A DNA stretch of 64,000 nt, taken from assembly GCF_905220365.1 (NCBI RefSeq), contig NC_061141.1:2983501-3047500 (forward strand), written 5' to 3'. The notes beneath the pieces are model-generated. The model saw only the letters and a program-made list of their open reading frames with translations. It did not search any database and was not told the DNA's origin. Below are positions 28,101 through 40,100 of this stretch, one piece after another. The position numbers and the translations under genes were made by a program. Each line of letters begins with the position of its first letter. Positions within the stretch are counted from its first letter, which is position 1. Source of the stretch: Vanessa cardui (taxonomy: Eukaryota; Arthropoda; Insecta; Lepidoptera; Nymphalidae).

Positions 28101-31100
28101 AACGAGCCCTTGCTATGCGAAAAGTCAGACAATGATAGAACAATATGTATAGTTTTATATCTTTGAATGTATCGCGAGATTTATAACGACCTTCGCAAAG
28201 GATCGGGCGTGGGAATATCTCGTAACAGCAAATACGTTGACATTTTATGTGTTATACATTAACGGTACGTAATTGTAAGGATCTAGATTATATGTATTAT
28301 AAAGTATAGAAATATTAATATTTATTAGTGTTTATTTAAAGTTTATTAAACAGATCTATTTAAGTTAGATTAATTTAAAAAACCACTAATTCATTGCGAT
28401 GATAGCGCGTTGGTCCCTTTTGAAGATCTGTTTTGTCATATAGCTACTCTAATTGGCGATTGTGTACGTAGCCTATGAATTCACACGACAGTATTCCTGA
28501 TTCTATAAAAAAAAACAAATTGAAATAATGTACGATGGATTGCTTGTCTGGCTTACAGCGTGAAGCTCATTCGTGTGATTCGACAAAATTGGATTAGTAA
28601 TCTGCCGAAAACCATTTAATCCAAAAACGTCTAAGCATTTTAATGATAAAAGGTCCTTTGATTATTGTTTTTTTTAGCCAAATTAACAAAAGTATCGTCA
28701 AAAAATTTTAGCCAACAATAGCCCACTACGTATACGAACACAAGTAAAGTAGTATGACGTTTGGTGAGTATCAAGCGTAGCTGTCACGTTCAACGCTATA
28801 TTCCGTGATCTACAGACTATAATATTTATCAGTAAATGGGCTATTTAACGGAAACATATCAAATCAAAGCCAAACCTTGACATTAACGTTTTCAAACGAA
28901 TTCCTCAGCTCTATAGCGTATGTATATAATCTTTCTACACAGCTATTCAGTATTAATTTCTATTATACGTTTTACAAAATTTACATAAGCGTTAATGAAT
29001 AGATCTATTTCCCACACGTTTTAAGACAATGTATGACATTCTCTACTTGATTGGTTTATATGCAAAGCATACTGTTTTTGTTTCATTGTATACAAATATA
29101 TCCTTATTATATTATTAAGAGACAAGGTTTAAAAGTAATATCCATATCGACATATCTCCATAACCTATGTGTGTTATATGTCAATGTATGTATTCTGTGT
29201 AACATTAGATATGCAGTGAAGAGTTGAGCTGTGATCAATTAAATATATCCCCCCCCCCCCCCCCGTGCCGAGATGGTCCAGTGGTTAGAACGCGTGCATC
29301 TTAACCGATAATTTCGGGTTCAAACCCAGGCAAGCACCACTATATATATGTGCCTTATTTGTGTTTAAAAATAAATAAAATAAATATGAGGCAACATCAC
29401 ATACAGTACTCTGATCTCAATGTAAGTAGCTAAAGCACATGTGTTATGGAAAATCAGAAGTAACGAGGGTACCACAAACTCTCAGACCCAAGACAACATA
29501 GAAAACAAATGATAATATACATTGACTCGGTTGGGAATCGAACCCAGGACCTCAGAGTGGCGTACCCATGAAAACCGGTGCACACACCACTCGATCACGG
29601 AGGTGTTTATAATTCATTTCGTGCTCGGCGATGAAGGAAAACATCATGGGAAACCTGCCTGTTTCTAATTTCATCGAAATTCTGCCACATGTGCATTCCA
29701 CCAACCCGCATTGGAACAGCGCGGTGGAATATCTTCCAAACCCTCTCCTTAATGGGACGCCTTAGCCCAGCAGTGGGTAATTTACAGGCTGTTACTTACA
29801 ATTAAATTCCAATCATTATTATTAGGGGGGCGTTACCTAAAGTATTGGCTAAACTTTGTGGGGATGGAGGAAGTCATTAAGTGTTACTACAGTGGCAGAT
29901 AGCTTTGCTTTCGTAAGCCAGTCGCAACCAAACGATTCTCACGCGGTTGCGATACGCACGGGGCTCTGTGCCTACGATCTAGATAGCGCTTGTTTATTTA
30001 ATTTAAATATTAAAGGCCTTATTTGTTATTGTTAGTTGTTCAGTCAAACGTTGGTTTATCTCTTTCTATCTTCATTGATTTTACATTCGAATGAAGATGA
30101 CAGGGCATAAAGTAATCATCTCTCTCCAACCTCATTTATGGCTAAGGCTAAAGTTATTTTAACTAGAGGGAGTTTCTATAAACTTCTCGTTTATTCAAAA
30201 GAGATATAAAATTAAAAAAAAAAATAGGGAAAAATGTAACCTCTTTGTCGATATCTTATACAGCTTATAAGGCTCTCATGTGTTGTTAATAAAAAAAAAT
30301 TTTTCTTTTTTTTTAGATAAAATAATTATTTTCAAGATTATTTAACAATTTATATTGATCACCTCACCTCACATCACCTTAAACATTAAGTATTATTCTT
30401 TCACGAAGGCGGCGAGCGTCTCTCGTTTATTCAAAAGAGTTTTTAGGATTTTGGTACGATTTTCCCTCCCTCTAAAATTCTTTGTTAAATTGTAACAATT
30501 TAGTTAATTTCAATCACAGATCCTCTTTAATTTTATGCACATGTATAGTTGGAGCTCTTCAATTCGATTTTTTATGTGCAATTGTCGTCCCATAATGACT
30601 TCGACAAAAATCGCTTTACGCTATTGATGTATAAATTATAGCCCAAAAATCTTGTGTATTAAATCTTAGTATTGTTGTGTTCCGGCTATAATGGCGTGAG
30701 TCTATGTCAATAGATAGTAAGAGATATGTCATCCTTTACGCGGGATAAGATGTGATTAATTTTAATTAATAGAAAAAAAGAAACCAAACACTTCTACATA
30801 TTCTTAATTTTATGTTTATAGTTCAGTTTCAAACTAAGGTAGGCTGGCTAGGCTAGGGTCCAAAGTATACAAAGTAAGTAGATTTCGAGAAATATATTTA
30901 TATTTTTATAGAAATATTGGAATAAGAGCACATTCACATGTCTCTATTTATCTTGTAATTCGATCTATTCACTCATAAAGGAACCCCCCTCCCCCCTCTT
31001 CAAGTTTAATTATTAGTATGCGTGAGTGACGTTCGTTTACAAGATGTCTTAGTGGGCGTGAGACTAAGAGTAAGGACAGCAAAAAAATACAAATTGGATT

Positions 31101-34100
31101 TTATTTCATCGGTTTATTTTATTAAAACATTGCATTTAACGTTGATTGCCGTGTCCTCTTGAATGAATAGATCTATCTATTATTATCTATGGATCTATTT
31201 ACATTTGAAAGTAACGAAAACGTTCGACACGGTAATGATCCGGTTTTTTTTAAAAACGTTCTGTTTCAGCCACCGTGTCTAATTTGCTTTTGAAATTTTC
31301 AACAACGTCACGAATTAATAACAACAGCCTCGTTTTAATTGTTTGATAAGATTTGAATCTTTTATTTTTTTTAAATGTATTTTGGTGAAGACATTGTTTA
31401 ATTAGACATTAGGTTTTTTTTGTTAGGTAATGATGCTTATTTCATAATTGTTTTTTTTTAATATAAATATGATTTAAAGCTGTGCCCGCGACAGTTAGTG
31501 TATATAAAATAATTCAGTTGAACGGTATGGAACTTAGTGAGCAACGCCATCTAGTGGCGAGTTGTAACAAAGTCGTTAATACAAAAAACTCAAATACGTG
31601 TCCTCTTTACTACTAATCTCAAACTCACTTAAAAAATAATAATAACTTAATTCCGGAGGTTGGTGGTGCATTGGCGATGTAAAGAATGGATAATAGATCT
31701 TATGACTCATATGTATATGGACCAAATTAGCGTCACAACATCACAATTTATGTATAACATTTACTAAAATCATTCGTTTATTCAATATATCTAAGTTAAA
31801 AAACGACGTAAGTGCCAATAACAATAGTAAGAAGTGCCTCCTTAATCGAATGAACGATGCTTGACCGTTTACTTACAATAAGAACGAAAACAAGCAATTA
31901 TTTTCATATATAATATAATTATATGCTTTATTATTGATTTACTAAGTTCTTCTTTAATGCTGTAATCGAATGCATCAAATTCGATACGATGCGTTTATTT
32001 TGAAAATGGAATAACAAAGAAAAAAATCCTTTTTTTTAAATAGTCCGACAGACGTTGAAACAGGACAATTTTAAAAACCAATGTAAACTGCTTTTACTGA
32101 ATGAATGTTTTCTGAATATTTAAATTGAATGCATTTTTCGTTCGCACCATCGACAAATAATAATTTGTGAAAAAGAATGGAATCAATAAAGCGGTTCTCA
32201 ATATATGGTGTTGATTAATTTGTATACATATAGATTATACTTTTACCAGTAAATGAATGAATGTTCAGAGATAATTATGTCAAAAATAATAACAAAGGTT
32301 TTCCTCGAAGAGATTTCTTTACCGATTATTATTTATATTGAATATCGACTATTATTTATTTATCTAATTATATTTTATTACACTATGGTTATTTTTATGC
32401 TATCCTTACCAATAATGTACTTGAAAAATTATAAGTGTGCGTGTTTTTTTATAATATAAATCATTATATTATTATTAATTTTGATTGCATATTAAAAAAA
32501 AAACAGTTTATTTCCTTAAATTAATTATTAAATAAACTCAGAACAAAAAAGGATATTGTAACTTACAAAATGTTTCAATATAATTGTCGTTCGAGTTAGA
32601 GAGTAGAAAGGTTTCTTCAATGAAATTTGTTATAATTGTTTTTATTTTATAATATATGTAACCTTATTATACATTTATTATTATATATTAAAAACTTTAT
32701 TATTGCAATAATATGTGCAGACAATGATACGTTTTTTCGTTTCGTAACACTTAACCTTGGGGCGGGCAAAAGTGAATGACTCGCGTTTCGTGTATCGAAT
32801 TAACGATTTTATGATTTTTTTCTAATGTTTCTCAATAACTCTACTTAGCATCGTTTAAAGTATTCAGGGTTGAAAATTTTAGATGTATTTTATTTAGAAA
32901 ACGTAACAATATAGTGCAGTTTATTTATAATAAATAAATCGATATGAAGTACATATAATTTATAATCTGTAGCGCTCCGGAATTATGTAGCAATACCAGT
33001 GAATAAAAAAAGAATTGTATCACTAGTTCGGGAACTATATTACGTCCAACATACAAACAAACATTTTATTTTCAATTTACCTCCTCATAATATAAGTATA
33101 GATTAATAATTCAAGTACAAGCAATATTGTTTTTTTTTATTACATTATTTCCCGTCTCTATCTTTGACGGTATCTGCTATCAAAATGACTGTTGTAAAAG
33201 CGGTACTAGTTTCTTGCCGGTCCGGTTCTTATCGGTGATTATGTGTAGAATAGATTGCAAACTTTACCAAGTTGTACAATCGAAAGGTGCTTGAATTCAA
33301 TTTATTTCAAGTATTATTATAAGCCTAGTATATAGTATATTGCAGTATTTTAGTAATACTGCCATTGCAGTAAAATATTTACTAAAAATATTAAAGTATA
33401 AACTCTTGTTACAAGATCCAATCAAAATCAAAATATGCTTCATTCAAGGAGGTTTTTACAAGTACTTTTGAATCGTTATTTAACAACTATATTAAGTGAA
33501 GCTACCACCGGTTCAGAATGTAGATTCTATGTAGGCAAGAAACTCAGTAGTTACTCTTTTACAACATTTAAAAAAACACAGACGTGTTAGTTTATATACC
33601 ATTATATATGTATGTAATATATCCTGCCTGGAAGTCAACTACATTGCTTTGTCATTACCCTCTGTTGGACTATAGTGATGGCCATTCCTGGGACTATGCC
33701 CTACCTACTGCGGTGTCCTGTTCGTCGTCTGTTACTAAGGACATTTTAACAGCATTGATGAGATTGTCACTACACATACTTCTGTTAAAATTGAATAAAA
33801 AGGCTACTAGCTGTGATCACTTAAAGGGCTAAGTAACTTAAATATATTTTTAGAACCAGAAGTAGGAAGTAGGCTAAACTCTAAAACAATTATCTTTAAT
33901 TAACAATAACAAACAACCTACCACTAAAGAAAACCATTCAGTAAACAACACAAATAACCATCAATAATCCATATTACACAGTGATAATCATAATGGCGAT
34001 CCCAATGTGTCAGCCGCAAATCTCCCGCCTTTTTTTAAGGGATGTTGTACGACTTGACGCAGATGTTGCTTGTTAATTCCAATAATATATATAACTATAT

Positions 34101-37100
34101 ATATACATAAATCACCATATAAATAATAAAGACTTCTTAATTTGACAACCTTGTATACAGGTTATGGTTGCTACAATAAAAAGTTCCATTTAGCTTTTGT
34201 GTATATTATAATACGAGCCATTAAGATGTAACAATGATTTGATAAATTACACGGAGCGATATTATTTCGTATGATATGATTATTACGTCATAGTTATTTG
34301 AAATGACAGAAGAACAAAGGGAACGATTTTTCTCTCATCTAGTACGTGTATGTCGTTATAATTATGTGACGTCATACTAAAATGATAATTTGTTGTATAA
34401 ATTATCATGATTAATTATCGCGTGTAACCTAAATTCCCCACTTTTATTTTGTTTTGTTTTCTTGTTAAGGCTGATTCATTGTTCGAATTAAACAAGACTA
34501 AAAAAGGGTAAAGAAAAGTATTCTTGTCTGATTCTAAAGAATTTGCTATGAAAGCTTTTTCCCCATGGACGAATATAGGCTAGTCTTTATGCCTTACACC
34601 TGAAGTGTAACCCTCAAAATGAGTGCGAAGCGACGGGCGACTATTCTTGTTGAATATATGTTTGTTGGTCTCGTGATCTATGTATTATATAATTGGTTTT
34701 CATACATTAACAGTTCGTAAATTTCTCACTGATTGGCTAAGGCCTTTTCTCCCTTCGTAGAAAAGGGTTTTTACTTTTTAGCGTTCCAACACGCTGCTAC
34801 AATGCGGACTAGTGGATAATTATGTACGATGATTATTTAAAAAAAAAACTATTCTTTTTTATTATGTTAAAATTTAAAATACATAATAATAAGGATTACT
34901 AAATATATGAACGTATAAAGTCAATTATGTATTTTAATGAATTATATATAATTTTAACTTTAACTTTCTCTACGCGATGTTATAAGATTATCTCAGATAA
35001 AATAGCCGAAAGTAAAAAAAAGATAAAGAGTCACTTGTTTAAGATTACAGCTCTCTGTTGCGTTTTTATCTTATTTAGGAAATAACTATAAAAATAGCCA
35101 TAAAAGTGCTTTAATTACAAATAGAGTTGTATGACATTTTGGTGACATTTAGTCATCGTTTGATTCATCGGCTGTCACTTTTGTAGCTACAAATATCAGA
35201 TGTCATCCGCATTCTTAGAAGATTCTTTAATTGAATCACCAATCACATCTTTGATTTGGTTTTAGAGAACTGTTATCTTAAAACAGCTGTTTACTTGGTT
35301 GTACGGCTTTGTGCAAGCCGGTCTGGATAGGTACCAGCCACTGATCAGTTATTCTTCCGTCAAATAACAGTACTCAGTATTGTTGTGTTTCGGCTTGAAG
35401 GGTGACTGAGCCAGTGTAACTACAGGCACAAGGGACATAACATCTTAGTTCCCAAGATTGGTGGCACATTGACGATGCAAGGAATAGTTAATATTTCTTA
35501 CAGCGTCAATGTCTATGGGTGATGCTGTGAACTTATCATCAGGTGGCCCATATGCTAGTCCACCAACGTATACCATAAAAAAAACGCTTGATACAAACAT
35601 TCGCCATTATTTAGTACTAGTTGTCGCCCTCGGCTTCGCCCGCGTTTTAGGGGTTGCCTGTCATATTTTACAACGTCTTTGTCTATGGGTGATGCTGACC
35701 ACTTATCAACAGGTGGCCCATATGCTCGTCCACCAAACTATACCATAAAAAAAACGCTTGATACAAACATTCGCCATTATTTAGTACTAGCTGTCGCCCT
35801 CGGCTTCGCCCGCGTTTTAGGAGTTGCCTGTCATATTATGTCAGGCAAAAATAGTAGCGTATGTCCTTTCTTGGATTTCAAGTTTGCTTCACACTAAATT
35901 TCATCCAATTTGGTTCAGCGGTATGGTCGTGAAAGAGATACAGACAGTCAGCGTTACTATCACATTTATAAAATTAGTATAGATGTATGTCGGGTCGACC
36001 TGTAAAAGAACTTTGAATTTTTCATTGCCGAAATAAGTTTGAAATATCATATTGATTTTTAATGTGATATTATGTATAGTGGTAGTAATCTAGTTAAATA
36101 AATAAGTAGGCTTCAGTAAACTATCGGACTAACAACTTTAATTTTAAAGACGCCGTCTTATTCTTTAGTTTATTTTAATCTTAAGATTGATATCTAATGG
36201 CAGGACCGTCGTACACTTACATCCTCATGATTATGATACGATATAATTGAGGTGGAGCTAAGATGGCCCAGTGGTTAGAACGCGCGCATCTTAACCGATG
36301 ATTACGAGTTCAAGCCCAGGCAAGCACCGCTATATATATGCGCTTATTTTGTGTTTATAATTCATCTCGTGCTCGGCGGTGAAGGAAAACATCGTGAGGA
36401 AACCTGCATATGTCTAATTTCCTCGAAATTCTGCCACACGTGCATTCCACCAACCCGCATTGGAACAGCGTGGTGGAATATATTCCAAACCCTCTCCTTA
36501 ATGGGAGATCCTTATCCCAGCAGTGGGAAATTTACAAGCTGTTATTTTACTTTTTTTTATAATTGATGTGTTTTTAATATGAGGCTAATGTTATCTTTTC
36601 TATAACTTCAGGTACACAGCAAGGGTCTCAAGTTCGGTATCTACGAGGACTACGGTAACTTTACCTGCGCTGGTTATCCGGGTGTTGTCGGCCATCTTGC
36701 TGGAGGTAAGTTTGTCAAAAAGTATTCGTCTCAATCAAATCAAATCAAATCAAAATAAACTTTATTCAAGTAGGCTTTTACAAGCACTTTTGAATCGTCA
36801 TTTTACAATTAAGCGAAGCTACCACCGGTTCGGAAAGTAGATTCTACCGAGAAGAACCGGCAAGAAACTCAGTAGTTACTCTTTTTTAACATTTAAAAAA
36901 TACAAAGACATGTTAATTGAATACAATTATTTCAATTAATATGTCCTGCTTGGAAGTCAACAGGTATTAACTCCACGCTTTTTTATCATCAATGATATAC
37001 TTCAAGCATCTATATTAGATATAAATCTATATAGACGATTATAGATATCTATTTGAGATTATTAGACTATGATACCGTTGAATCGATTTAAATATATATG

Positions 37101-40100
37101 TATAGTAAATTTGTTAGTCGTTCTGGTATTATACTATATTCGACTTTATAAGTACTTAGTAGTTATATAAGCTCACTTCTTGGTATATATTTTTATTATT
37201 CTACAATGAACGAGCTGTATCTATAATAGAAGATAATATAAATCATTAATAACATATATTACGCTGGTGCGAATTATAGCTTTAATTAAATAAATTATTC
37301 AAAATTTTATTGTAGTTTTCATCCCCTTAGATTAATGTGATGTCCATTTTAACCATTTCTTAAATCGCAAAAGCTGGTCACCTACCAAATCAGAACCTAA
37401 TAATACTAAGCATTACGATGAATGGAACTACCTCTTGTGTGTGTTTACGAGATATGGGATTTTAAACAGTCGCAATTAATGAAAAAATCAACCTTTTACA
37501 GCTATAATTGTAATACAAATCCAAAACTTCGAAAAACACAGCCCTACAGAAATTGCATATTAAATTAAAAGGTGACAACCCTAATTTATATACATTACAA
37601 GTGAAATAAAATGATACTGTTACATATAAAGTGTGCAAAAGACTATTACAAATGTGTCGAGTGCGGTTATGTGCAATGTATCTAAGCAATGTTGAAATTA
37701 GCGATTGAATATGCGGTAAATACGTCAATGTAGTAATAATTGCAATATTACATTTTATATTCACAAAACATCGTCGAGGAAAAAGTGTACCAAGAGTCGT
37801 AATGATGGATGTGATGTAAAAAATCGCATCGAAACTAACATTGAAATGGCTTCCCGACCTCGTAACGCCCGCTTCGCCTACTAATGCGTATTTGATTATT
37901 TCGTACGATTCTAGACGGTTGACTATAAATGTTATATCAATCTTAGATAAGAACAAAAGTCAGTTTAATAGGGGAACATCAAAATTCTACTATATTGTTC
38001 ATGTATTTTATACAAAAACCTGACTCTGGTATTTGTGAATGACTCTATCTGATAAAAAAGGTAACATATAGGATATCATAAATGATTCATATTTTTCCAA
38101 ATTCTAATTTTTCCAATAAAAAAATCAGACTAAGGCTATTTTCATATAACACAAATTGAAATGTATATAAAACAATTCTTCTAATATATACATACAATAA
38201 AATTGGAGTGTCTGTTTGTAATATTAAAATAGCCATTTTTACTTACACGGTACATATACCAAAATAACAATTTTTACAATTTTTGTCTGTCTGTTTGTTC
38301 CGGCTAATCTCTTCATCGGCTGGACCGATTTTGACGGGACTTTCACGGGCAGATAACTGACATAATAAGGAGTAACTTAGGCTACAATATTTTTTGTTAA
38401 ATTCAAACGCGGTCACAGGTAGTCGTAAGTAAAATTAGTTTAAATCGTTTTGTTGAGTAAAGTAACTATGCTTTAGTTCTGAAAATGTTTTATTATGATC
38501 TGTCAAAATAACGATTAAGATTACAATGAAACAGACAAATGATAGAAAATGTAATGAAATCACAGGCAATAAATAACAATACATTGTTCTCATCATAATT
38601 TCATTTCTAATTATAATCAATTACAAATCATTTATTGATTGATCTATTATCATCCATTATTTATTATTGATTCACTTCGATTTTATACTTATTGTATTTT
38701 AATAGCTGTGTGTTGTAATATGTAAACGCATGGGACTGTTATATAGAATTATTACTACATAGTTGTATTGCCATGAAGTAATCATTATCATTAACATTAC
38801 ATAGTATAAAACAAAGTCGCTTACCGCGATCTGTCCCTATGTATGCTTAGATCTAAGACGCAACGGATTTTAATGCGTTTTTTTTAAATAGATAGAGTGA
38901 TTCGAGGGGAAGATTTTTATGTATAACACATGGAAAAGTAAAGTAACAGCCTGTAAATTTCCCACTGCTGGGCTAATGGCCTCCTCTCCCATTAAGGAGA
39001 AGGCTTGGATCATATTCCACCACGCTGTTCCAATGCGGGTTGGTGCACTGTGGCAGAATTTCTATGAAATTAGACACATGCAGGTTTTCTCACGATGTTT
39101 TCCTTCATCGCCGAGCACGAGATGAATTATAAACACAAATTAAGCACATACATATAGTAGTGCTTTCCTGGGTTTGAACCCGAAATCATCGGTTAAGATG
39201 CACGTGTTCTAACCACTGGGCATATCTCGGCTCATAATACATGGACGCTATAAAAGAATTAATAGAAAAAAAAGTATATTTAGTATCACCATTGCACCGT
39301 GCTATGACGGGGCAATGGTGATACTAAATATGTATATCGCTGTATAATACACTAATATGTCGACATAAACTAATATGTCGCTATTATATTATAATTACTA
39401 CATGCTATACATATATGTATGTGTGAAATCGTTGGTTTAACTATGTACGAGTATGTTGATGTGCTGCACTATCTAAGGGTGATATATAACACCAACGACT
39501 CTGTAAAACATTAAAATATTTATATACGTATTTATGTAACTATTAAACCTACCTACGAATGTCTTGTTACGTAGATAATGTCGAAATATCCCGAAATCAA
39601 TAACTTTAATAATAAAAATAACCGTGTTAATTTAAAATGTTATGTAACTGTTGTGCGTATATCACTTCATAAATGTTTGAATCGATTTTGAAGGTTTTCT
39701 TTTGTTTAAACGTGTTGATCGGGCTATAGAAACAGAATGTAAAATAAATAAAAACGTTATTTCACTCGTATGAAGATGGAACGAATCACAAGTAGATAAA
39801 ATACACGCATAAGATCTACTTTAATGGGATTTTCTAACTTTTATTGTAATCAAATGGTGTCTAAGTCTATTAACCCCAAATAGATATACCTACGTCCAAT
39901 AAACAATACTTCCTATGTACCTAAAATATAATTTACGGTTTATCAAATTTTTAAATACGAACGGTTCTAAATTTAAAAAAATCTTTGTTTATATATAAAT
40001 GAAAGAGTACATATAATATATATGAAAGAGTACATATATACATATACTGTTTCTTATCAAACAACCTAATCCAAAATATCTTTAATATAAATATTGCAAA

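Larger units (their letters stand above)
6077..36611 (+). other. GH27 intron 2, about 30.5 kb, repeat-filled
   Basis: Donor TAT|GTGAGT, acceptor CTTCAG|GTACAC. It makes up about three quarters of the gene and nearly half of the window. Most recognisable content is repeats, listed separately. I found no convincing nested gene; the few longer open frames are SINE bodies or lack protein-like composition. Confidence 0.9.

Noticed and set aside
33641..33835. A less AT-rich open stretch as an exon
   Set aside because: The open frame begins in an adjacent repeat, no splice partner or domain was seen, and it may be more of the neighbouring family D1 element.
37462..37956. The 164-codon minus-strand frame as an intact membrane protein gene
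   Set aside because: It opens with TTG, only a short part looks like a known fold, and the remainder is Ile/Leu/Cys-rich translation of AT-rich DNA. Kept only as a possible remnant.
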